Source: Bdellovibrionales bacterium (GTDB lineage: Bacteria > Bdellovibrionota > Bdellovibrionia > Bdellovibrionales > UBA1609). Taken from it: a stretch of DNA of 5,277 bases. The position numbers and the translations under genes are program-made. Every line of letters starts with the position of its first letter. The first letter of the stretch is position 1. The DNA is taken from contig JAPOOY010000143.1 of NCBI GenBank assembly GCA_026713205.1, positions 1-5,277 of the forward strand, in the 5' to 3' direction. Positions 1 through 5,277 of the stretch are shown in pieces. The notes under the pieces were generated by a model. The model saw only the letters and a program-made list of their open reading frames with translations. It was not told the origin of the DNA and searched no databases.

Positions 1-17
1 ATGAAAGAAAGATGACA

Positions 18-140
18 CCCTCCCTTAAGAAAATAGAGGGGTCAAAAGTTCAGACATGCGTTTTGCCACAGAGCGGCTGATAGCCGCATCTGTGTCAAAG
101 CCGAACTCACTTTTAACCCCTCTATTTTCTTAAGGGAGGG
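18..140. repeat. 123-bp imperfect palindrome (hairpin core, copy 1)
   Basis: The outer arms 18-49 and 109-140 are reverse complements with one mismatch (C43 against A115). The centre folds again: CACAGA (67-72) and GCGGCT (73-78) pair with AGCCGC (82-87) and TCTGTG (89-94), leaving a GAT loop and one bulged A at 88. Between the outer and central stems are two asymmetric, mostly unpaired stretches, roughly 50-66 and 95-108. These are nearly identical in copy 2. The fold would work as single-stranded DNA or as RNA read from either strand. Confidence 0.92.
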
Positions 141-185
141 CCACATTATGTAAGTGGAAAACCTCAAACTTTAAACACAATTTTG

Positions 186-191
186 TATAAT
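186..191 (+). promoter_or_regulatory. Possible -10 box (TATAAT) at the inner end of copy 1
   Basis: A perfect TATAAT lies about 150 bases upstream of the HEAT-nuclease start. No recognisable TTGACA-like -35 box sits 16-18 bases upstream, and there is no extended -10 TG. The same relative position in copy 2 (2374-2379) reads TATAAA, so the box belongs to the repeat itself. It could be a promoter carried by the element or simply part of its terminal sequence. Confidence 0.25.
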
Positions 192-283
192 CTTCTGAAT
201 TAAAGCTTGCCATTTGGGGTTGTTTTTAATAATATCCGTTTGCGTTTTATTGAGTGATCTATGAGTTATTTATTTTAGAGGCT

Positions 284-324
284 CATTTAGTCTAAAACTT
301 AAAATATTTGTTTTAGGACTAATG
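284..324. promoter_or_regulatory. Inverted repeat in the leader of the HEAT-nuclease gene
   Basis: The arms TTAGTCTAAAAC (287-298) and GTTTTAGGACTAA (310-322) are complementary apart from one extra G at 316/317. They enclose an 11-base AT-only loop (299-309). Partial complementarity extends to CATT at 284 and AATG at 321-324. The repeat ends about 20 bases before the ATG at 344. It could be an operator for a dimeric regulator, or an mRNA hairpin that affects initiation. It has no T-tract and is unlikely to be a terminator. Confidence 0.45.
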
Positions 325-343
325 AAGTAAAAATGGTCGTTAG

Positions 344-2128
344 ATGAAAAAATCATTATTATTTTTTATTTCCATCGTTTTTTTATGTTACTCCGCTTCT
401 GCTATTTCAAATACAGGAGGATTTCCTAATTCTCAGGAATGTTGGGATGCTATCTCAGGTCAAGAAAGAGTAGGGGCCCTTGTGCAGAAAATCAGAGAGC
501 TATCTGTCAGAAATAATATGAGTGACACAGTGGAGATATGGCAAAACATTCCCTATAAAAAGAAAGTGAGAGTGGTTAAAAGAATTTTTACTGAAGAGGA
601 GGCCACTCAAGTCAAATCTCATTTAGCTTCCGTTATTGATGAAACCAATACACACATGCCTGAAATTAACAGGATTTTAGCTCGGATTTTATTAACGCCC
701 GAGGAGTTTGAAACAAGAGAAGATAATAAGATGAAACAAACAGTCGCTGAAATCATTGGAAAAACAAAAACCAGAGATGCTAAAACTCATGATATTTTAG
801 TGGAGAGTTTACATTTTCTCAGGGGAACATCAAGATTTAACATAAGGAAAGAAATATATTCTTTGCTTGAAGCTGTATCACAACATATTACAGTTCGGAC
901 AGGCAGGAAACTGGCTTATTACATTTCCCCTTCTTCTTATCTTTTACCTGCAGAGAAGAAGAGTATTATTGCTATTTTAAGAAAGATACAGGCAGTGGAT
1001 ATTCAAACCGTTGATTTTTTAGGAGAGGGGCTCAGTGATTTATCTCCCAGAGTACGACAATCTTCAGCACAAGCTCTTGGAGAAATGTTAGGCAAAGAGT
1101 CAGGTTTTTTTAGAGTTTTAAAAACAGCAGTCTATGCTCCTTTTCAAAGTATAGCAGGGGCTTTTAAATTTTTGAGTGATCCTTCAGGTGATGTTGTTGA
1201 TGATAGAATATTTTATATTATTGAAAGACTGGCCTATTTGTCGCAGCATGATTCAAAGCTTTATGTCCAGGCAGCGGCTGTTGAAGCGATCATTCAAATA
1301 CATAATAGAGTGGGTTATTATGTTGTTGGTATTGAATCGTTATTTGAATCGCTTCAATCCGATATTCTTCCTGAAGCAAGAGAAGCCACCATAGCAGGAC
1401 TTAAAGAAAACTTATATACGGCATTTCAAAGATCGTTTTTCCAACTGTCCCGTCATATTCTCCAGGAAAGAGATGAAATGATTAAGAGGTTAGTGGATCT
1501 GATGTATAGCAGAAAGATGGAGATTCGCAGTAATGCCTATGAGATTTTTCAGATGTTACTTGGTCAGAAAAAAGCTCTAAAAAGATATTATGAAGTACAA
1601 GATTTAAAGGCGAGAGAGCTTGAAAAAAGAGTATCTGAGCATCAGGAATCAGGCGCCCGATTAAACTATATTGATCAGATTGATCGGAGAGTTTATCTAA
1701 CGCCACAGCCTTTTAGAAGTTGGTTTGAAGTGGATGTTTTTCTGGCAATACATGCCAAGGGTTATCTTGTTATTCCTCAAGTTGTTCTTAAGGATTTCGC
1801 CGGAGCATCCAGTTATTCTGTTGATCTTATGATAGTTAACGGTGAAGGAGGAAGTGATGGAAAAAATAATAGCTTATATGTAGAATGTGATGGTCATCAT
1901 CATAATACTATTCAAGAGATAGATCATCAAAGGAACGAGGCATTTGAGAAAGACGGAAAAAGGGTGTGGAGAATAAGACACTCCAGGCAGGCAACTCCTG
2001 TCTTACGGGGAGATCCTTTTTATGCTGCTTATTCAAAATGGAGAAAAAGAGAAGTAAATTCCAAAGCTTTGGAAGGCTTGTGGGATGAATTGGAAAAAAT
2101 GGGAATCAAACCTATTAAGGTTCGTTGA
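344..2128 (+). CDS. Exported HEAT-like repeat protein with C-terminal DUF559/Vsr-like nuclease domain
   Basis: This 594-residue protein has three visible parts. Residues 1-20 form a Sec signal peptide: KK, a hydrophobic core, and ASA before the predicted cut after A20. Residues of about 90-407 are helical with HEAT-like units; the clearest are 226-250 and about 304-353, with another around 380-407. A charged linker leads to a PD-(D/E)XK-like fold: E462 in the first helix (SWFEVDVFL), D494 in SVDLMIV, E514 and D516 in YVECDGHHH, a DHQRNEAF helix, and a VWRIRHS strand at 541-547. This order matches DUF559 (MTES_1575) and Vsr-like nucleases, and the putative catalytic acidic residues are all present. 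An RNA-binding RAP domain is the main alternative. No strong Shine-Dalgarno precedes ATG 344, but it is the start that gives a complete signal peptide. The gene looks more AT-rich than the EF-G gene and sits between inverted repeats, which suggests acquisition. Substrate and biological role are unknown. Confidence 0.85.
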   Translation: MKKSLLFFISIVFLCYSASAISNTGGFPNSQECWDAISGQERVGALVQKIRELSVRNNMSDTVEIWQNIPYKKKVRVVKRIFTEEEATQVKSHLASVIDETNTHMPEINRILARILLTPEEFETREDNKMKQTVAEIIGKTKTRDAKTHDILVESLHFLRGTSRFNIRKEIYSLLEAVSQHITVRTGRKLAYYISPSSYLLPAEKKSIIAILRKIQAVDIQTVDFLGEGLSDLSPRVRQSSAQALGEMLGKESGFFRVLKTAVYAPFQSIAGAFKFLSDPSGDVVDDRIFYIIERLAYLSQHDSKLYVQAAAVEAIIQIHNRVGYYVVGIESLFESLQSDILPEAREATIAGLKENLYTAFQRSFFQLSRHILQERDEMIKRLVDLMYSRKMEIRSNAYEIFQMLLGQKKALKRYYEVQDLKARELEKRVSEHQESGARLNYIDQIDRRVYLTPQPFRSWFEVDVFLAIHAKGYLVIPQVVLKDFAGASSYSVDLMIVNGEGGSDGKNNSLYVECDGHHHNTIQEIDHQRNEAFEKDGKRVWRIRHSRQATPVLRGDPFYAAYSKWRKREVNSKALEGLWDELEKMGIKPIKVR

Positions 2129-2203
2129 GGCTTACTTTTCCATGAACCTATTGCACTTTATATCCGGTTTGAATTTTGGGATTTTCCACTTACATAAAAT
2201 TAG

Positions 2204-2326
2204 CCCTCCATTAAGAGAAGAGAGGGGTCAAAAGTGAGTTCGGCTTTGACACAGATGCGACTGAAAGTCGCTCTGTGGCAAAACGCATGTTTGAACTTTT
2301 GACCCCTCTCTTCTCTTAATGGAGGG
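2204..2326. repeat. 123-bp imperfect palindrome (hairpin core, copy 2)
   Basis: The outer arms 2204-2235 and 2295-2326 are perfect 32-base reverse complements. The central stem is CACAGA (2250-2255) and GCGACT (2257-2262) against AGTCGC (2266-2271) and TCTGTG (2272-2277), with a GAA loop and a bulged T at 2256. Its reverse complement aligns without gaps to 18-140, with 13 differences by hand count. Eight of these form four compensated base-pair changes and three fall in the terminal loop. Confidence 0.93.
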
Positions 2327-2345
2327 TGTAATCTTTCTTTCTTCT
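2204..2345 (+). terminator. Possible terminator for the HEAT-nuclease transcript
   Basis: On the plus strand the long stem is followed by a pyrimidine-rich stretch (TCTTTCTTTCTTCT, 2333-2345), starting about 70 bases after the nuclease stop codon. The stem is much longer than a typical intrinsic terminator. The tail is interrupted by C and starts a few bases away from the stem, so efficiency is uncertain. Copy 1 has the same tail on its left, so it would act on leftward transcription. The pair would therefore insulate the nuclease gene on both sides. Confidence 0.3.
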
Positions 2346-2444
2346 GAAAATCTCAAAACTCAAACATCATCAGTATAAATGAAAATTGATTTTTTTATTA
2401 CTTGATTGCTGGTTTGGCTTTTTTATTTTAAAAAGAGAAGAGAA

Positions 2445-4496
2445 ATGTCTTTTGATAGAGGGAAATTAAGAAATATCGGCATTATGGCTCATATTGATGC
2501 GGGTAAGACCACGCTCAGCGAGAGGATCTTATTTTATACCGGCATCAGTCATAAGATGGGGGAAGTGCATGAGGGCAGCGCCGTCATGGACTGGATGGAA
2601 ATGGAGCAGGAACGGGGTATCACCATCACTTCCGCCGCCACCACTCTTTTTTGGGAAGGGGTTCAGATCAATCTGATAGACACGCCGGGCCATGTTGATT
2701 TCACAATGGAAGTGGAGCGATCCCTAAGGGTGCTGGATGGAGCGGTGGCGGTTTTTGATGCGGTTCATGGGGTGGAGCCTCAATCGGAAACGGTTTGGCG
2801 ACAGGCGGATCACTATAAAGTTCCGCGGATTTGTTTTTTTAATAAAATGGATCGTGTGGGAGCGGATTTTGAAAGAGGTCTTAAATCCATTAAGGAAAAA
2901 CTAAGTCTCACACCGGTTCCTCTTCAATGGCCTTTGGGAAGAGAGGACAGCTTTCAGGGAGTGATTGATCTTATTGAGGAAAAGGCTCTTTTTTGGGACA
3001 AGGATGAACTGGGCAAACAATTTTCCGTGGTGGAGATTCCCTCTGAATATAAGGAAATAGTTAATAAACAAAGGGAGTTTTTAATAGAAAAAGCCGTTGA
3101 AGGAGAGGAACATTTAATGGAGAAATATCTTCAGGATCAACCTCTTACACCGGAGGAGATTCGTCAGGGAATTAGAAAGCAAACCCTTTCCCTGCAAATC
3201 ACTCCTGTACTGTGTGGTTCCGCTTTTAAAAACAAAGGGGTGCAGCCTGTTCTCACGGCTATAAAAAACTATTTACCTTCTCCTTTGGAAAGCCCTCCTG
3301 AACAGGGGCAGACACTCAAAGGTGAAACTGTTTTATGTGAAACAGAGGATAAAAAACCTTTAATTGCTTTAGCTTTCAAAATTGTTTTTGATTCTTTTTC
3401 CGGCACACTGACTTACATTAGGGTTTATTCAGGGGTTTTGAAGATCGGGTCCTCTTTTTACAATGTTCGTCAGAAAAAAACAGAGCGAATCCAAAAACTT
3501 TTTAAAATGCATTCACGATTTCGGAAGGAAGTTCAGGAAATTCACGCCGGAGATATTGGAGTGGTTGCCGGTTTAAAATTCACTCAAACGGGAGATACTC
3601 TTTGTATAAAAGAGCATTCTGTTGCCTTGGAATCTTTGGATTTTCCTGAGCCGGTGATCTCTTCCGCTGTGGAAGGGAAAACCTCTGAGGATCAAAGCCG
3701 ATTGGAAGAAGCTTTAAAAAAACTCCAAAGGGAGGACCCTTCCTGTCGCGTTCAAAAAGATCCGGAGACCGGTCAGACTCTTCTCATGGGTATGGGGGAA
3801 CTGCATATTGAAGTGTTAGTGGATCGTCTTTTAAAAGATTACAAGGTAAAAACCCGTGTGGGAAAACCTCAGGTGTCATTTAAGGAAACACCTATCCAAA
3901 AATCCTCTTCCTCTGGAGAGTTTGTCCGAGAGATTGCCGGAGTGAAACACTTTTCCAAATTGATTCTTGAAGCGGAGCCTTTGGAAAGAGGAAAAGGTTT
4001 TGATTTTAAGAATGAAACAGGGACTTTGCCTGATGACTTTGTAAAAGCGGTTCAGCAGGGGGCGGAGCAGGCTATTTTATCCGGACCTTTTATGGGGTGT
4101 CCGGTTCAGGATTTAAGAGTGACATTAAAAGAGGCTGAGTTTAGAGAGGAGGAAGCAAGTTCTCTGGCTTTTCAATCTGCGGCCAGTCAAGCTCTTCAGA
4201 AAGCTCTTAGGGAAAGTGGAAGTCATTTATTGGAGCCTGTTTTTTCTGTGGAGGTGGTCACACCGGAGGAGTTTACCGGTTCTATTATTGCCGATTTAAA
4301 CTCCAGAGGAGGACAGATAGAGCAGATGGGACGAAGAAAAGATCTTCAGGTTATTTCCGCAAAAACTCCTTTAAGAAACTTGTTTGGTTATGCCACTGAT
4401 GTGCGTTCCCTCAGTCAGGGGCGCGCCAGCTTTTCAATGGAAATGACAGGATATGATTTACTTCCCGAAAAAGAAAAACAAAAATTTTTAGTTTGA
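2445..4496 (+). CDS. fusA: Translation elongation factor G paralogue (EF-G, ribosomal GTPase)
   Basis: This 683-residue protein is close to full EF-G length. All GTPase motifs are intact: P-loop AHIDAGKTT (15-23), switch I RGITIT (57-62), DTPGH (79-83), NKMD (133-136) and GSA (258-260). Domains II, III, IV and V follow at about 290-390, 396-475, 478-595 and 596-683. EF-G drives tRNA-mRNA translocation and, with RRF, ribosome recycling. Domain IV is unusual: the normal glycine-rich GGRGQYGH tip loop is replaced by AGVKHFSK (498-505), and the conserved tip histidine of the HDVDSSE loop is R567. The gene also lacks str-operon neighbours. It is therefore probably a second EF-G (EF-G2-like) specialised for recycling or special conditions; this is inference. 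ATG 2445 is chosen because it follows a purine-rich AAGAGAAGAG and gives the standard N-terminus; an in-frame TTG at 2406 adds an atypical hydrophobic leader. Confidence 0.93.
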   Translation: MSFDRGKLRNIGIMAHIDAGKTTLSERILFYTGISHKMGEVHEGSAVMDWMEMEQERGITITSAATTLFWEGVQINLIDTPGHVDFTMEVERSLRVLDGAVAVFDAVHGVEPQSETVWRQADHYKVPRICFFNKMDRVGADFERGLKSIKEKLSLTPVPLQWPLGREDSFQGVIDLIEEKALFWDKDELGKQFSVVEIPSEYKEIVNKQREFLIEKAVEGEEHLMEKYLQDQPLTPEEIRQGIRKQTLSLQITPVLCGSAFKNKGVQPVLTAIKNYLPSPLESPPEQGQTLKGETVLCETEDKKPLIALAFKIVFDSFSGTLTYIRVYSGVLKIGSSFYNVRQKKTERIQKLFKMHSRFRKEVQEIHAGDIGVVAGLKFTQTGDTLCIKEHSVALESLDFPEPVISSAVEGKTSEDQSRLEEALKKLQREDPSCRVQKDPETGQTLLMGMGELHIEVLVDRLLKDYKVKTRVGKPQVSFKETPIQKSSSSGEFVREIAGVKHFSKLILEAEPLERGKGFDFKNETGTLPDDFVKAVQQGAEQAILSGPFMGCPVQDLRVTLKEAEFREEEASSLAFQSAASQALQKALRESGSHLLEPVFSVEVVTPEEFTGSIIADLNSRGGQIEQMGRRKDLQVISAKTPLRNLFGYATDVRSLSQGRASFSMEMTGYDLLPEKEKQKFLV

Positions 4497-4506
4497 TAGC
4501 GGGCTT

Positions 4507-4541
4507 ATTTGTACTGATCCGGTTTGAGTTTTGCGATAAAC
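4507..4541 (-). repeat. Solo copy of the element end motif
   Basis: Read on the minus strand, 4541-4507 matches the right end of copy 2 (2346-2380) at 27 of 35 positions without gaps, including CAAAACTCAAAC and ATCAGTA. On the plus strand, 4517-4537 matches the left end of copy 2 (2162-2182) at 19 of 21. No hairpin core lies beside it, so it is either a relic of a deleted element or a free-standing binding or end sequence. It begins about 10 bases after the EF-G stop. Confidence 0.65.
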
Positions 4542-4659
4542 AGCTCTTTCTGCACCTGTTTTTCCCGAAGTAGCCGGACACTCTCTCCCATTTGTTACTT
4601 TTCAGTTAAAAGACAGGAAAAATCAAATTCTTCAAGAAGTCAGACATCCTCTTTTAAAA

Positions 4660-4872
4660 GTGAGCCTTGAAGTCTTATATCAAAATAATACTTCAGAGAA
4701 GGTTCCTTTTGATTTTTGTCATCTTTTGGTGACCCTCAATCTTCCAGAAAATTTTCAAAATAAAGGTTTAAAGATTGTAGTTATCAGCCCCAACGGACGG
4801 ATAATGTATTCGGCACCTATAAGAATTAAACAAAGCCGGGAAACTGTGGCTTTCATTGACAAGGTGAGATAA
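4660..4872 (+). CDS. Small hypothetical protein, probably 5'-truncated remnant
   Basis: I recognise no family. The frame is open from 4540 to the TAA at 4870-4872 (110 codons) but has no ATG, GTG or TTG before GTG 4660, which would give only 70 residues and has no Shine-Dalgarno. The codons before 4660 read like protein, starting TALSAPVFPEVAGHSLPF. This resembles the end of a signal peptide and its ALSA cleavage site, followed by alternating hydrophobic residues typical of beta strands. A solo element end motif lies immediately upstream, where the start codon and signal-peptide core should be. I infer that the 5' end was lost and this may be a pseudogene, perhaps originally an exported beta-rich protein. 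Its stop overlaps the next ATG by one base, so the two genes were probably an operon. Residual translation from GTG 4660 cannot be excluded. Confidence 0.5.
   Translation: MSLEVLYQNNTSEKVPFDFCHLLVTLNLPENFQNKGLKIVVISPNGRIMYSAPIRIKQSRETVAFIDKVR
4861..4868 (+). promoter_or_regulatory. Ribosome binding site for the lipoprotein-like gene
   Basis: AAGGTGAG resembles the Shine-Dalgarno consensus and ends three bases before ATG 4872, inside the end of the preceding frame. It supports 4872 as the start rather than the in-frame ATG at 4893. It also allows the gene to be translated without the upstream frame. Confidence 0.5.
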
Positions 4873-5277
4873 TGAAAAGTATTATTTATGTAATGAAGTT
4901 TTGGTATTTGTTTTTAATTTCAGCAGGTCTTTCCTGTAGCTGTCTGGAATCCCGCTCCCCTTCTTCTGAATTAACATTCCCTGATACAGAATTAAAAGAA
5001 ATTATCATTGCAGGTCGGTATTCTTCTGGTGGCCAAAAGTCAGTAGAAGCGCTTAAAAAATGGCTTGTAAAAGAAGGAAAATTGAAAGAGAGAGAATCTA
5101 TTACTAAGGCTCTTAAAGATGAGTATAAGGATTATATAAAGGAATACTTTAACTATTCAGAAATGAGGTATTGCTATCACACGGCTAACAATAAAGAATC
5201 TGATTTAAATCATGATTTGAAAGCTCGTCTTTATGATAAAGTGGGAAAAATGCTCACAGAAGATAATTTTAGATTTC
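4872..5277 (+). CDS. Putative lipoprotein of unknown function (3' end beyond window)
   Basis: The frame is open for 135 codons to the window end. The N-terminus is a short charged leader (MKSIIYVMK), a hydrophobic segment (residues 10-20, FWYLFLISAGL) and SCSC at 21-24. This resembles a lipoprotein signal peptide, with C22 or C24 as the lipidated residue, although neither fits the usual L-A/S-G/A-C lipobox well. The visible mature part is charged and helical, rich in K and E, with aromatic clusters such as KDEYKDYIKEYFNY. No catalytic motif or known family is recognised. The ATG shares its first base with the preceding TAA, an arrangement typical of translational coupling. An envelope location is inferred; the function is unknown. 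Confidence 0.75.
   Translation, partial: MKSIIYVMKFWYLFLISAGLSCSCLESRSPSSELTFPDTELKEIIIAGRYSSGGQKSVEALKKWLVKEGKLKERESITKALKDEYKDYIKEYFNYSEMRYCYHTANNKESDLNHDLKARLYDKVGKMLTEDNFRF

Larger units (their letters stand above)
3..192 (-). repeat. Palindromic MITE-like element, copy 1 (outer end beyond window)
   Basis: This is an inverted copy of the element at 2157-2381. Shared parts, in order, are a GAAAGAAAGAT tract followed by ACA (3-17), the 123-bp hairpin core (18-140), an ATGTAAGTGGAAAA tract (147-161) and an AT-rich end motif reaching TATAAT at 186-191. The reverse complement of copy 2 has the same order. The far-left end motif expected from copy 2 lies outside the window. No open frame or transposase is present, so if this is mobile it must depend on an enzyme encoded elsewhere. 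Strand is given relative to copy 2, taken as plus. Confidence 0.75.
2157..2381 (+). mobile_element. Palindromic MITE-like element, copy 2 (complete)
   Basis: This element of about 225 bp fills most of the gap between the nuclease and EF-G genes. Its ends are inverted repeats: TTTATA then GGTTTGAATTTTGGGATTTTC on the left, and GAAAATCTCAAAACTCAAAC then TATAAA on the right. Inside lie CCACTTACAT (2186-2195), the hairpin core (2204-2326) and a pyrimidine-rich TCTTTCTTTC (2333-2342). It contains no coding frame. Terminal inverted repeats, small size and at least two copies fit a non-autonomous transposable element. I could not identify a target-site duplication, so mobility is inferred. The rest of the 2129-2444 gap is a short AT-rich leader for EF-G. 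Confidence 0.65.

Noticed and set aside
1..15. Short ATG-initiated frame at the window start
   Set aside because: ATG AAA GAA AGA TGA stops after four codons and belongs to the repeat flank.
18..140. Integron attC site
   Set aside because: The hairpin has long perfect outer arms and lacks recognisable R'/R'' core sites (GTTRRRY), and no integrase or cassette array is visible.
1176..1706. Open frames in other phases or on the minus strand (1176-1394, 1482-1706)
   Set aside because: They lie wholly inside the HEAT-nuclease gene and show no protein features or ribosome sites of their own.
1..2345. CRISPR array or tandem repeats
   Set aside because: There are only two inverted copies about 2 kb apart, with no regular spacers.
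2406..2444. In-frame TTG extension of the EF-G gene
   Set aside because: It would add 13 hydrophobic and basic residues not seen in EF-G, while ATG 2445 has a purine-rich site and gives the standard N-terminus.
2494..2676. Open frame overlapping the start of EF-G
   Set aside because: It is a shifted reading of the highly conserved EF-G GTPase region.
4493..4573. TTG-initiated frame that could supply the missing N-terminus of the 4540-4872 frame by frameshift
   Set aside because: Its codons run through the solo end motif and encode charged residues in what would be the signal-peptide core, so it reads as repeat sequence rather than gene.

Overview
The window comes from a bacterium with a fairly AT-rich genome and probably a Gram-negative envelope. 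One gene starts with a clean Sec signal peptide and another with a lipoprotein-like leader. The lineage cannot be fixed from this sequence. The only widely conserved protein is an elongation factor G (EF-G) homologue, and it stands alone, without the rpsL/rpsG/tuf neighbours of a str operon, so it is probably a second, specialised copy.

Layout, left to right. Positions 1-192 hold most of a palindromic element whose core is a 123-bp imperfect hairpin (18-140). Positions 193-343 are an AT-rich leader with a small inverted repeat (284-324). Positions 344-2128 encode a 594-residue protein with a signal peptide, a helical HEAT-like middle and a C-terminal PD-(D/E)XK-type nuclease domain of the DUF559/Vsr-like kind. 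Positions 2157-2381 hold a second, complete copy of the palindromic element in the opposite orientation. Positions 2445-4496 encode the EF-G paralogue. Positions 4507-4541 carry a lone copy of the element's end motif. It lies directly in front of a reading frame that is open from 4540 but has no start codon before 4660 (stop at 4872). A putative lipoprotein gene overlaps that stop by one base and runs off the window end.

The most notable structure is the pair of inverted 123-bp hairpins around the HEAT-nuclease gene. They are about 89% identical by hand count. Four base pairs of the stems changed on both sides, so pairing was kept. Around them a roughly 35-bp end motif occurs four times, giving the complete element terminal inverted repeats. 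This looks like a non-autonomous, MITE-like hairpin repeat family; no transposase is visible. The nuclease gene between the two copies could be a cassette, or the elements may simply have landed in the gaps on either side.

No functional link between the nuclease, EF-G and the 3'-end genes can be shown. The last two genes are probably translationally coupled. No RNA gene or CRISPR array was recognised.
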